From Bacteroidota bacterium (GTDB lineage Bacteria > Bacteroidota > Bacteroidia > Flavobacteriales_F > PHOS-HE28), in assembly GCA_023430325.1 (NCBI GenBank), contig JAEZAU010000084.1, positions 1 through 29,750 on the forward strand: a stretch of DNA of 29,750 nt. Reading direction: 5' to 3'. The notes beneath the pieces were generated by a model. The model did not search any database. It saw only the letters and a list, made by a program, of their open reading frames with translations, and was not told the DNA's origin. Positions 1-7,928 of the stretch are shown piece after piece. Made by a program: the position numbers and the translations under genes. Numbering within the stretch: position 1 is the first letter of the stretch; each line of letters opens with the position of its first letter.

Positions 1-1
1 C

Positions 2-547
2 CATCGCACCAATGAGAGCGGTGATTTCCAGTTCAGGATACAGGGCAATGAGGAGTTCGAGGTCCACTTTGAGAAGGAGGGTTATTTCAGCCAGACCGTT
101 CCGATCAGTACCAAAGGCATGAACGAAGGCATCATCGATCTGAACAAGGAGCGTGACCTGTCCTTTGAACCGATATCCATCGGCACCTCCATTCCTTTGA
201 AGAACGTGCGTTTCGGTACCGGAAGGCCGAGTTTGGATGCGGCAGCGAAGGCCGAGCTTGACCTGGTGGTGGAAAGAATGCTGGTGAACCCTACGCTACG
301 GATAGAGGTAGGTGTTCATTCCGATGCAAAAGGCAACGCCACCGAGAAGCTGAAGCAAACTCAAAAACAGGCGGACGTGATCGCGGAATACCTGATCAAG
401 AACGGGGTACCGAAGGAACGGATAACCGCCCGGGGGCATGGTGGAACGATCCCGGTGAACCATTGCACCGAAGGCACGGAATGCAGCGAGGCGGAACACG
501 CCATCAACCGACGCGCCGAATACAAGGTCACCGACATCAAACAGTGA
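2..547 (+). CDS. OmpA-family outer membrane protein, C-terminal part (5' truncated)
   Basis: The frame is already open at base 2, so the gene begins before the window; the first ATG inside (119) is internal. The visible 181 residues end in an OmpA/Pal/MotB-type peptidoglycan-binding domain. It has an IEVGVHSD strand-loop, a long helix (KQTQKQADVIAEYLIKNG), an ERITARGHG turn and a terminal NRRAEYKV motif. The Asp in the HSD loop and the Arg pair in NRRAE are the positions that bind diaminopimelate in this family. An insert with two cysteines (NHCTEGTECSEAEH) is typical of Bacteroidota members. Upstream residues such as EGYFSQTV and ISTKG resemble the end of a carboxypeptidase-regulatory or WD40-linked region often found before this domain. 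The likely role is anchoring the outer membrane to peptidoglycan. The 3' end overlaps the convergent deacetylase gene by 11 nt. Confidence 0.88.
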   Translation, partial: HRTNESGDFQFRIQGNEEFEVHFEKEGYFSQTVPISTKGMNEGIIDLNKERDLSFEPISIGTSIPLKNVRFGTGRPSLDAAAKAELDLVVERMLVNPTLRIEVGVHSDAKGNATEKLKQTQKQADVIAEYLIKNGVPKERITARGHGGTIPVNHCTEGTECSEAEHAINRRAEYKVTDIKQ

Positions 548-1166
548 TGGACCGTGCCGGAAGTGCTTTCATCTTCCAGCCACGTGAACTGATCTCCTGC
601 AGCACGATAGGGAGCGCCACCTGCAACCGATCGGCGGCCTTCACACTATCGTGAAAGACGATGATGGAACCAGGCCGCATGTTCTGTGTAACGTTACGGC
701 TGCATTGCAACCCATCGATCAGCGGATCGAAATCAGCACTGAGCACTTCCCACATCACCACCTTGAAACGTTTTTCCACGGCCCGCGCCTGTTCACGTGT
801 GATCCTTCCATAAGGTGGCCTGAACAGATCGCTGCGTGTGATTCGCTGGCATCGCAGTATGTTGCGTAGATAGGTGAACAGCGGAGTGTTCCACCCGTTC
901 AAGTGATCGTATGTATGATTGCCAACGGCGTGACCCTCATCAATGATCCGCTGGAAGATCTCCGGTTCTGCTTCGGCATTCCGTCCCAGGCAGAAGAATG
1001 TCGCCTCGGCCTTACTCTCCTTCAACCGATCGAGCACCCATGGAGTGATCTCAGGGATCGGTCCATCATCGAAAGTGAGATAGACCGTATCGACTGAGCC
1101 AGGCACGTTCCACACCAGATCTTTGAAGAGCGGCTTCAGAAGATCGGGTGTGCGCACCAGGTACAT
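537..1166 (-). CDS. polysaccharide deacetylase (NodB-type, CE4)
   Basis: This 209-residue protein has the NodB homology motifs in order: TFDDGP at residues 31-36 (catalytic base and metal Asp), the HxxxH metal pair in GNHTYDH at 81-88, RPPYG at 116-120 and FHDS at 171-174 with the final His. All metal and catalytic positions of carbohydrate esterase family 4 are present. Its expected reaction is removal of N-acetyl groups from a polysaccharide or peptidoglycan. No clear signal peptide is visible; the N-terminus (MYLVRTPDLLKPLF) is short and mildly hydrophobic, so cellular location is uncertain. It starts at ATG 1166, only 15 nt after the DUF2723 stop codon, with a purine-rich GAGGGA just upstream, so co-transcription with that gene is likely. 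Its stop overlaps the convergent OmpA gene. Confidence 0.9.
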   Translation of the reverse strand: MYLVRTPDLLKPLFKDLVWNVPGSVDTVYLTFDDGPIPEITPWVLDRLKESKAEATFFCLGRNAEAEPEIFQRIIDEGHAVGNHTYDHLNGWNTPLFTYLRNILRCQRITRSDLFRPPYGRITREQARAVEKRFKVVMWEVLSADFDPLIDGLQCSRNVTQNMRPGSIIVFHDSVKAADRLQVALPIVLQEISSRGWKMKALPARSITV

Positions 1167-1181
1167 GGTCCCTCTGGATGC

Positions 1182-4100
1182 CTAGAATCGCATGCGGGAG
1201 ACCCGGCGTTGCTCCATCTCCAATTCCTGCATCTTGGCATCATAGGCCGCCTCGATCTGTTGGAATCGTTCATCCAGTCCTCTGCCGAATTCAGGGTCGT
1301 GTTTCCCAGCGACCGAGTTCAACCGGGCCATGACCGCGTGTGCAATGGCCACATCATTATCCACCTTTTCCAGGAACTGTGGCTCCAGGCTCATGTACCA
1401 GTTGAAGTTCTCCTCGGTTATCTGGAAGAGGCGTTCGCATAATCTGTTGCCCATCTCCACATCGCCTGCGGCGTAGAATGCCTCGATCGTAGGCACCATG
1501 ATGCGATCATATGGCACGTTGTGTTCCGGCATTTTTTCGATCGATAGGTCAAGTACTTTCTTCGCATCCTCCTTGCGGCCCTCCTTGATCAATTGATCGG
1601 CCAGGCTGCTCAACTGCAGACGAAGGTTGGTGGTCATGCGCAGGATGTTCTCATCGAGGTAGATCTCCTTGTCGGTATCCATGTTGCCCCACAGGAATTT
1701 GTTCATCACGTTGTCATACATGATATCCGTGGCCACACGACCATTCTCATTGGGCTTGCGATTGGGCGAATACACGGGCACCAGGCGGTATGTGAGGCCT
1801 TCAAGCTGGAAATAGTCCTGCAGGTTGATGTAACTGTCCGGGCCGGTGGTCACCGCGAAATAGATCGGGCGCTGCCAGTTGAAATTAGCGAGCAGGTCCA
1901 TTACCATCAGATGGTTCTTCAACATGTACGATCTATCGATCTGCCAGTCCACCGACTTGCGCCAGCCCGTATCACCTGGTACCAGCGTACCACTGCCGAA
2001 AACTGCAGCACTATCGGCGGGCAGCGAGAAGCGTTTGGTCGGGAAATAGGCGTCCTTGCCATCCCGCGCGAAAAGCGATTGAAGATTCTTATCGTTGGTG
2101 ACAAAGGCCATCATCTCGCGTATATCGCGGTACTGCTCCTTGTTGCCTTGCGGAATGAGCGCCACCACATCCCGTGTGCCCTGCCTGTATTTCTCGGGTG
2201 CCATCTTTATCGGTAGCGGATCGCTCTCATAAGCACGCCGGCGCATCTGGTCCGCGTACCAATCGGTGTTCAACAGGCTGAGGTTGACCACACGCACATC
2301 TGTGCGGATGCCTTCCACTTCCTGTGCGTACCAGAGCGGGAAGGTGTCATTATCGCCATTGGTGAAGAGGATCGCGTTCGGTGCGCAGCTCTCCAGATAG
2401 TCATGGGCAACATCCCTCGCCGGGGTACGATCGCTCCGATCATGATCATCCCATCCTTCGGCGACCATCACTGCGGGAGCGGCCAGGCCCACGATCGTAG
2501 CAAGCGAGGCCACTGCGGTATCGTTCTTCAAGGTACGGCCCATGGTGTTGAACAGCAGCAGTGCTGCCCCACCGATGGCACCCATGTAGATCAACATGAG
2601 CGAAATGGAATGATCGGGAACGGCATCGATCGCTTCGAGGCCATACTTCACGATGCCCAGTACGAGCACACCACCCACGGCATACAGGATCTCCTTCCGA
2701 TCGATGGACCGTGCCGCATCATAGAGAGCGAATACGCCAAGGCCGATCCAGATCGCGAAGGCATAGAAGGATCCAACGTACGCATAATCACGTTCACGTG
2801 GCTGATACGGCGTCTGGTTCAGATAGATCACGATCGCCAGACCTGTGAAGAAGAAGAGCAGCATCACCACGATCCAATCACGGGTATGGCGCATCAACTG
2901 GTAAACAAGGCCTATGATACCCATCAACAACGGCAGCATGAAGAACTTGTTGAAGCCCTTGTTCGCTGACATACTCGGCGGCAGTGTCTCCCGGTTGCCG
3001 AGGCGCTGGCCATCGATGGCGCTGAATCCGGTGACCCAATTACCATCGGTGATATTTCCGTGCCCCTGGATGTCGTTCTGGCGACCCACGAAATTCCAAA
3101 GGAAATAGCGCCAGTACATCCAGTTCACCTGGTAGGAGAAGAAGAAATCGAGGTTCTCGCCGAATGTGGGTTTATAGATCACCGCAGGTTTTCCCTGCCG
3201 ATCGGTGCCACGCAACGGAACACCCTTGAAATCGCTCCAATCCTTGTAGGCTTGCACGTGCGATGCCTGCGGGCTGTACATGCGGGGGAAGAACATGGTG
3301 AACTGTGGATCATAGACCGGCTCCACGCCTTTTCGCGGATCGGTGATCACATAGGCATGGTCCACTTCGTGCCCTGGGTTCTCTTCCAGAAAATGCGCGG
3401 CGCTCCAGCGATCGTAGAAATCCTGCACCTTGCGGCCGTTCTTTTTCACCTGCCAGGTGGCGGTATATACGGGCGTTCCATCTTTGCGTTCATCGGTAGT
3501 AGGCGACTCCCAGAACTGGCCGATCAACAGTGGCCTGTCCCCATACTGCTCGCGGTTGAGGTAACTGAGCAGATTGAAGACGTTCTCCGGATTGTTCTCA
3601 TCGATCGGTGGGTTGGCTGTGCTGCGGATCACGATCATTGCATAAGTACTGTAACCCAGAAGGATCACGCTCACACCAAGGATCACCGTGTTCCAGAGAA
3701 CACGACCGGTCCTTTGGGTCCACATCAACAGATAGACCAGCCCACCGATAAGCAGGATGGCATAAACGATGTTCCCGGTATTGAACGGCAGGCCGAAGTC
3801 GTTCACGAACAAGAGCTCGAACCAGCCCGCCACCTTGGCCACACCGGGAATGATGATGCTCTGGATCGTCCCCAGAACCAGCGCACTGACGATCATGGCA
3901 TAGAGAACACCTTTGGCCGAGGTCTCATAATTCCTGAAGTAATAGACCATGGCTATCGCTGGAATACAGAGCAAGGCAAGCAATTGAACGCCGATACCCA
4001 GGCCCAGCAGATAACAGATGAGAATGAGCCAGCGATTGTTCTGCACCTTGTTCTCTTCGGTCTCCCACTTCAGAATGCACCAGAAAGTGGCAGCGGTGAA

Positions 4101-4580
4101 CAATGATGACATGCTGTAGACCTCGGCCTCCACGGCACTGAACCAGAAACTATCGCTCCATGTGTAGGCCAGCGCGCCAACAAGACCGCTGCCGAGCGTG
4201 GCCACAATGCCGCCGGTAGTAACGGGATCTCCGTTACGCATGGCCAGTTTAAGTGCCAGGTGGGTGATGGTCCAGAAAAGGAAGAGGATGGTGAAAGCGC
4301 TCACCAGCGCGCTCAATCCGTTTATCGCAATGGGTACGTGCTCCGGGGAGACGAATGCAGAAGCGATGCGCGCCACGATCATATAGAACGGGGCCCCCGG
4401 CGGGTGGCCGACCTGCAACTTGTTGGCCGTTGCCAGAAATTCACCCGCATCCCAAAAACTGGCCGTAGGCTCAATGGTGGAGAAGTACGTCCAGGCGGCG
4501 ATCAAGAAGACGAGCCAGCCTGTGATGAGGTTCCACTTCTTGAAATTGTCGTGAGCACTGCTTAAGGTGATGTTTTCCAC
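1182..4580 (-). CDS. DUF2723 membrane glycosyltransferase (TMEM260/GT117-like)
   Basis: This large inner-membrane protein of about 1,130 residues belongs to the DUF2723 family, related to the protein O-mannosyltransferase TMEM260. The N-terminal half contains many hydrophobic segments and the family hallmarks EPTASFWDAGEF and GHPPGAPFY, where the acidic residue follows the first transmembrane helix as in GT-C enzymes. A second hallmark, RERDYAYVGSFYAFAIWIG, lies near the middle. A soluble C-terminal region carries FTNGDNDTFPLWYAQEVEG and LLNTDWY. In Bacteroidota these proteins are suspected of transferring sugars onto secreted proteins, but the substrate here is unknown. No ATG exists near the 5' end: the frame can start at TTG 4601 or GTG 4580. 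GTG is chosen because it is commoner, and both lie just before the first helix. It is followed closely by the deacetylase gene. Confidence 0.87.
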   Translation of the reverse strand: MENITLSSAHDNFKKWNLITGWLVFLIAAWTYFSTIEPTASFWDAGEFLATANKLQVGHPPGAPFYMIVARIASAFVSPEHVPIAINGLSALVSAFTILFLFWTITHLALKLAMRNGDPVTTGGIVATLGSGLVGALAYTWSDSFWFSAVEAEVYSMSSLFTAATFWCILKWETEENKVQNNRWLILICYLLGLGIGVQLLALLCIPAIAMVYYFRNYETSAKGVLYAMIVSALVLGTIQSIIIPGVAKVAGWFELLFVNDFGLPFNTGNIVYAILLIGGLVYLLMWTQRTGRVLWNTVILGVSVILLGYSTYAMIVIRSTANPPIDENNPENVFNLLSYLNREQYGDRPLLIGQFWESPTTDERKDGTPVYTATWQVKKNGRKVQDFYDRWSAAHFLEENPGHEVDHAYVITDPRKGVEPVYDPQFTMFFPRMYSPQASHVQAYKDWSDFKGVPLRGTDRQGKPAVIYKPTFGENLDFFFSYQVNWMYWRYFLWNFVGRQNDIQGHGNITDGNWVTGFSAIDGQRLGNRETLPPSMSANKGFNKFFMLPLLMGIIGLVYQLMRHTRDWIVVMLLFFFTGLAIVIYLNQTPYQPRERDYAYVGSFYAFAIWIGLGVFALYDAARSIDRKEILYAVGGVLVLGIVKYGLEAIDAVPDHSISLMLIYMGAIGGAALLLFNTMGRTLKNDTAVASLATIVGLAAPAVMVAEGWDDHDRSDRTPARDVAHDYLESCAPNAILFTNGDNDTFPLWYAQEVEGIRTDVRVVNLSLLNTDWYADQMRRRAYESDPLPIKMAPEKYRQGTRDVVALIPQGNKEQYRDIREMMAFVTNDKNLQSLFARDGKDAYFPTKRFSLPADSAAVFGSGTLVPGDTGWRKSVDWQIDRSYMLKNHLMVMDLLANFNWQRPIYFAVTTGPDSYINLQDYFQLEGLTYRLVPVYSPNRKPNENGRVATDIMYDNVMNKFLWGNMDTDKEIYLDENILRMTTNLRLQLSSLADQLIKEGRKEDAKKVLDLSIEKMPEHNVPYDRIMVPTIEAFYAAGDVEMGNRLCERLFQITEENFNWYMSLEPQFLEKVDNDVAIAHAVMARLNSVAGKHDPEFGRGLDERFQQIEAAYDAKMQELEMEQRRVSRMRF

Positions 4581-4643
4581 TGGCGGATGGATCTGGTGCA
4601 ATGGGCGCGAAAATACCGGAATACTTCAGGTGGGCAGGGATAG

Positions 4644-4674
4644 TTGTAAGGATCTATGGGCCGTATTACTTTTG
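4644..4674 (+). promoter_or_regulatory. Bacteroidota-type promoter of tRNA-Gln
   Basis: A TTG at 4644-4646 and TACTTTTG at 4667-4674 are separated by 20 nt. This fits the Bacteroidota housekeeping sigma consensus TTG-N19-21-TAnnTTTG. The predicted start of transcription is near 4680, about 15 nt before the tRNA. Confidence 0.72.
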
Positions 4675-4695
4675 CGCCTCCCCAAAAGGGGGTAC

Positions 4696-4768
4696 TGACC
4701 GATGGTGTAACTGGCAACACGTCTGATTTTGGTTCAGAAGAGTCCAGGTTCGAGCCCTGGTCGGTCAA
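4696..4768 (+). tRNA. tRNA-Gln (TTG anticodon)
   Basis: A cloverleaf can be folded by hand. The acceptor stem is TGACCGA (4696-4702) paired with TCGGTCA (4761-4767), plus discriminator A. The D-arm is GTGTAACTGGCAACAC. The anticodon arm is TCTGA-TTTTGGT-TCAGA with anticodon TTG, and the T-arm is CCAGG-TTCGAGC-CCTGG. The CCA end is not encoded. The D-arm and anticodon loop match tRNA-Gln of Bacteroidota. Confidence 0.95.
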
Positions 4769-4772
4769 CGGA

Positions 4773-4808
4773 AAAGGGGCGGCTCAACAGCCGCCCCTTT
4801 GCTTTTTC
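4773..4808. terminator. intrinsic terminator, probably bidirectional
   Basis: A perfect 12-bp stem (AAAGGGGCGGCT at 4773-4784 with AGCCGCCCCTTT at 4789-4800) closes a CAAC loop and is followed by GCTTTTTCC. It lies five bases after tRNA-Gln on the plus strand and 15 nt past the end of the M43 protease gene on the minus strand. The A-tract before the stem gives a U-tract in the minus-strand transcript, so it can serve both units. Confidence 0.85.
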
Positions 4809-4823
4809 CTCCTTACGGCAGGA

Positions 4824-6902
4824 TCACTCGACCACGAAACGCACGACCTCCTCCGTTCCCTCCCGATCCAGCCTTACGAAATACATTCCGCTCCGAAGAC
4901 CGTCCACCGGGATCTCGATCCGATGTTCACCTGTTGCGAGCATTCCTTCGTAGAAGACAGATAGTTCCCGGCCAAGAACATCGTGCAACACCAGCTTCGT
5001 TCGTTGTGAAGCATCCATGTGCAGGATCAGTGATGCATTGTCTGCCACCGGGTTGGGTAACACCATCATGTCTTCGCTCCCGGAAAGTTCGATCGGTCCA
5101 ATGCCCACGGGCATTCCGTTCAGGTTGATGTCATCGATGTACAGGTTGTTCCCTCCGTCACTTTGGAACCAGAACTTGAACCGGAAGTTCTCCAGGAAAT
5201 AGTCTGCCGGAATGTTGTCCACCACCGCATATCCCCATTGCGATTCATCTGTGGGAACGAAGACGGAATTGGTGGTATTGGAAGTTGGCAGGTCTGTGGA
5301 ACCACGCAATTGCTTCCGAAGGGACCATACACCACCGCAATTCGGTGTCACATACACGCGCAGCCGGTCATCGTTATCCGCGGTGCGCTTTGCGAAGGCG
5401 TAGCGGAAGCTGATGGTGATGTTCTGCACTTCGCTCATATCATAAGTGGTGCTCACAAGCTCATCGATCTGCTGGAAGGTGTTCCCATTGTTGGTCAGTC
5501 GAACGCATCGATCTCCCGAAAACCCGGTGGCATTGGTGATGACAAAACCATTTCCACCATTGGGGTCCCGCACAGTCCATCGATCTCCGTTCAACGATGA
5601 AAGCTCCTCGAACCCTTCAAAGAACGGAGCTTCATGGCCGGGTACAGGTAGTACGGTGACAAAATCCTGAGTAGTGGTGGTCAACGTGTTATTGCCATCA
5701 GAAACGGTCAAGGTTACCGGATAGGTCCCCGGTTCCGTATAGGTCACCACCGGGTTGGGAAGGGATGAACTTGAAGGTTCACCACCAGGGAAGTTCCATG
5801 TTCTTGAAGTGACATTGTGGAAGCTTTGGTCCTGGAAGGCGACAGACGCTCCTACACAGATAACTCCCCCATTGCCGGTGAATGTGGCCGCACAAAGAGC
5901 AGCTTCACCATCAACGCCTGCAGCCACCAGGTTCGATTGCTGCCACAATTGGTTGCGTTGGGAAATGCTGGAATTCAAGGCCGCCGTCATACGCGTGGCC
6001 TGTCCCAGGGTGAACATTTTTCCGCAGTAGGAATATTCCATGTAGTTCTCCACATTGTCCACACCGCCACCGCAGGTATTGCCATTCACGTTGCAGGCGG
6101 TCCAGCCGATGGTGTTCGGTGTGTCGTTCACATTGTCATCATCATTGCAGTTCTCAGGAACGCCCGGTTCGTTGCTGTTGCCCCAGGTATGCGCCAGATT
6201 TATCCAGTGGCCTACTTCATGTGTAAGCGTGTGCGAACGGTAGGGGGAACTGGTACCAATGCTTCCGGTATATGTATGTAAAAGCACAATGCCATCACCA
6301 GTTGGGAAATTGGTGACGCTGCCCGGGCGGTAAGTATAACCGGCCGCACCGTTCGCCGAAGCCGCCACCCACACGTTCAGGTATTTGTTCCTCGGCCATT
6401 GGATGAGGTCCTTCATGCTCTGGTCACCGACATTTGTGAGCGAGGAGACCGTGCGGGTGATGCCGCTATGGCAATTGCCTTGCGGATCCCTTGTCGCCAG
6501 GCGGAATTCGATACGGGTATCAGCGACGATATCGATGAAAGCGTCATTCACTGTTTCCCAATTGTCATTCAACCGGCGCATGTCCTCGTTCAACACCCGC
6601 ACGGCATCGTAGACCTGATCGTTGCTGATGTTCTCTGGCCCGTTGTTGTGAATGATGTGGAAGACCACCGGGATGATGTAGTCCGGATCGTCACGATCGG
6701 CGGCGGATAACTGGAATGACGCCGTGAACTCCTCCAACTCCGCTTCGGCAGCACGCATCTGCTCGATCAGAACTGGATCATCATGGTGCAATTGCCGTAA
6801 TAGTTGTTCATCGTTATGCTTGCAGGGAAGCACTTCTTCCTGCTGAGCGAGGGCAACAGAGCTGATGGCCAGGGCGGCCATTAGGAGGGAAATTCTGGTC
6901 AT
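4824..6902 (-). CDS. secreted M43-family zinc metalloprotease with PKD and T9SS type A sorting domains
   Basis: This 692-residue protein begins with a signal peptide (residues 1-19, cleavage before QQEEV). A propeptide-like segment precedes the catalytic domain. The zinc site is HEVGHWINLAH at 228-238 (His228, Glu229, His232, His238) and the Met-turn is NYMEYS around 287-291. Both are typical of peptidase family M43 (pappalysin/cytophagalysin). The position usually written as Gly in HExxHxxGxxH is Asn235, as in several cytophagalysins. A PKD domain with WNFPGG and YTEPGTYPVTLTVSDG covers about 340-418. A jelly-roll-like segment follows (about 425-600). The last ~75 residues (VLPNPVADNASL ... 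GMYFVRL ... VVRFVVE) form a type A T9SS sorting domain. The protein should be exported through the Sec and type IX systems and anchored or released at the cell surface. It looks like a single-gene unit ending at the terminator at 4773-4808. Confidence 0.93.
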   Translation of the reverse strand: MTRISLLMAALAISSVALAQQEEVLPCKHNDEQLLRQLHHDDPVLIEQMRAAEAELEEFTASFQLSAADRDDPDYIIPVVFHIIHNNGPENISNDQVYDAVRVLNEDMRRLNDNWETVNDAFIDIVADTRIEFRLATRDPQGNCHSGITRTVSSLTNVGDQSMKDLIQWPRNKYLNVWVAASANGAAGYTYRPGSVTNFPTGDGIVLLHTYTGSIGTSSPYRSHTLTHEVGHWINLAHTWGNSNEPGVPENCNDDDNVNDTPNTIGWTACNVNGNTCGGGVDNVENYMEYSYCGKMFTLGQATRMTAALNSSISQRNQLWQQSNLVAAGVDGEAALCAATFTGNGGVICVGASVAFQDQSFHNVTSRTWNFPGGEPSSSSLPNPVVTYTEPGTYPVTLTVSDGNNTLTTTTQDFVTVLPVPGHEAPFFEGFEELSSLNGDRWTVRDPNGGNGFVITNATGFSGDRCVRLTNNGNTFQQIDELVSTTYDMSEVQNITISFRYAFAKRTADNDDRLRVYVTPNCGGVWSLRKQLRGSTDLPTSNTTNSVFVPTDESQWGYAVVDNIPADYFLENFRFKFWFQSDGGNNLYIDDINLNGMPVGIGPIELSGSEDMMVLPNPVADNASLILHMDASQRTKLVLHDVLGRELSVFYEGMLATGEHRIEIPVDGLRSGMYFVRLDREGTEEVVRFVVE

Positions 6903-7009
6903 TCGAGGTCCTTGGTCCTTGAGGGATCTCGAATTTACGAATTTTCAACCATTCGTGAACGGACCATCACATTCCAGAATGCGATCCTTCTTGGGTTCTT
7001 GCGCGTAGC

Positions 7010-7924
7010 TCAAGGCTGGCTTGGCGGCGCCGCGGGCTCTTTTCCAATTGTCACGGCAAGCATCACTTCATGTGTTCCCGTACTATAATTCCGCAGGTTG
7101 GAAGTGATGATGTCATAGGAATAGCCGAACTGGAAGGTCTCCTTCAGCCAATAACCAACCATGGCGCACCAGGCATCGTTGGTACGGTAGGAGACCCCGG
7201 CCCAGACCGTGTTCCGATAGCGCACCGTGGCAGTAAGGTCCAGTTTGGGCGGAACGGGATCCACGTATTTCACCAGGAACGATGGGTCGATACGCCAGTC
7301 ATCATCGATCTGCCAGCGATAGCCTCCCATGGCGAAATAGTGGTCCTCCATGCGGCTCAACGTCTCTTCTTCATTCAGGAAATACAATTTGTTGCGCAGG
7401 AGTTGCGGAGCCGTGGCACCGAACCAGAACCGATCGTGGTAGAGCAGGAAACCGAATTTGGCATCGGGAACGGTCTGGCCTCGAAGCTGCTGGTCCATTA
7501 CGGGATCACCGGGATCATGCAGCTGGATCTTCGATCCATCGATCAGGAATTGCAGCAATCCCATGGAAAGTGATAGGGAAAGCTTCAATTGTTCATTCAA
7601 TCGCAGATGATAAGCGTACGAAAGTTGGACTCCTGTGCGGCGCGATGGACCTACATGATCGGTGAAGAGGTAACCGCCCACCCCCATCTTTTCACCCACC
7701 GGCGTTGTGCCGCTCAGGGTGAAAGTGCGCGGCGCATCCTGAATGCCCACCCATTGGTAGCGGTGTCCGCTGCGCAGTTCAAAGAACGGCCTGCTACCGG
7801 CGATCGCCGGATTGAAGACATAGTCATTGAACTGGTATTGTGTGAGCTGTGGCAGTTGCTGGCCGTAAAGGACCGGCCATGGCCCGATCAGCAACAGGAA
7901 GAGGATGGATCGAAAGTTCTTCAT
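7010..7924 (-). CDS. PorP/SprF-family type IX secretion partner protein (downstream copy)
   Basis: This 304-residue predicted outer-membrane protein has a signal peptide (MKNFRSILFLLLIG..., cleavage before QQLPQ). The mature N-terminus carries the family signature QLTQYQFNDYVFNPAIAGSRP, followed by a WVGIQDAPRTFTLSGTTP motif and alternating amphipathic strands. These features define the PorP/SprF family. In Flavobacterium johnsoniae, SprF is required for secretion of the repeat adhesin SprB, and genes of this family commonly follow genes for CHU_C cargo. Here the start codon lies 4 nt after the stop of the giant repeat protein, so the two are almost certainly co-translated and this copy is the presumed partner of that protein. 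It is the last gene of the operon. No clear terminator is visible in the 107 nt that follow. Confidence 0.93.
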   Translation of the reverse strand: MKNFRSILFLLLIGPWPVLYGQQLPQLTQYQFNDYVFNPAIAGSRPFFELRSGHRYQWVGIQDAPRTFTLSGTTPVGEKMGVGGYLFTDHVGPSRRTGVQLSYAYHLRLNEQLKLSLSLSMGLLQFLIDGSKIQLHDPGDPVMDQQLRGQTVPDAKFGFLLYHDRFWFGATAPQLLRNKLYFLNEEETLSRMEDHYFAMGGYRWQIDDDWRIDPSFLVKYVDPVPPKLDLTATVRYRNTVWAGVSYRTNDAWCAMVGYWLKETFQFGYSYDIITSNLRNYSTGTHEVMLAVTIGKEPAAPPSQP

Positions 7925-7928
7925 GGCT

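Noticed and set aside
3060..4106. 348-codon plus-strand frame opposite the DUF2723 gene
   Set aside because: Its protein is His/Gln/Ile-rich without motifs, as expected for a shadow frame, while the opposite strand holds clear family hallmarks.
6903..7009. Promoter for the M43 protease gene (TAAATTCG on the minus strand near 6930)
   Set aside because: The box has a mismatch to TAnnTTTG and no TTG at 19-21 nt, so it is not better than chance in this AT-rich gap.
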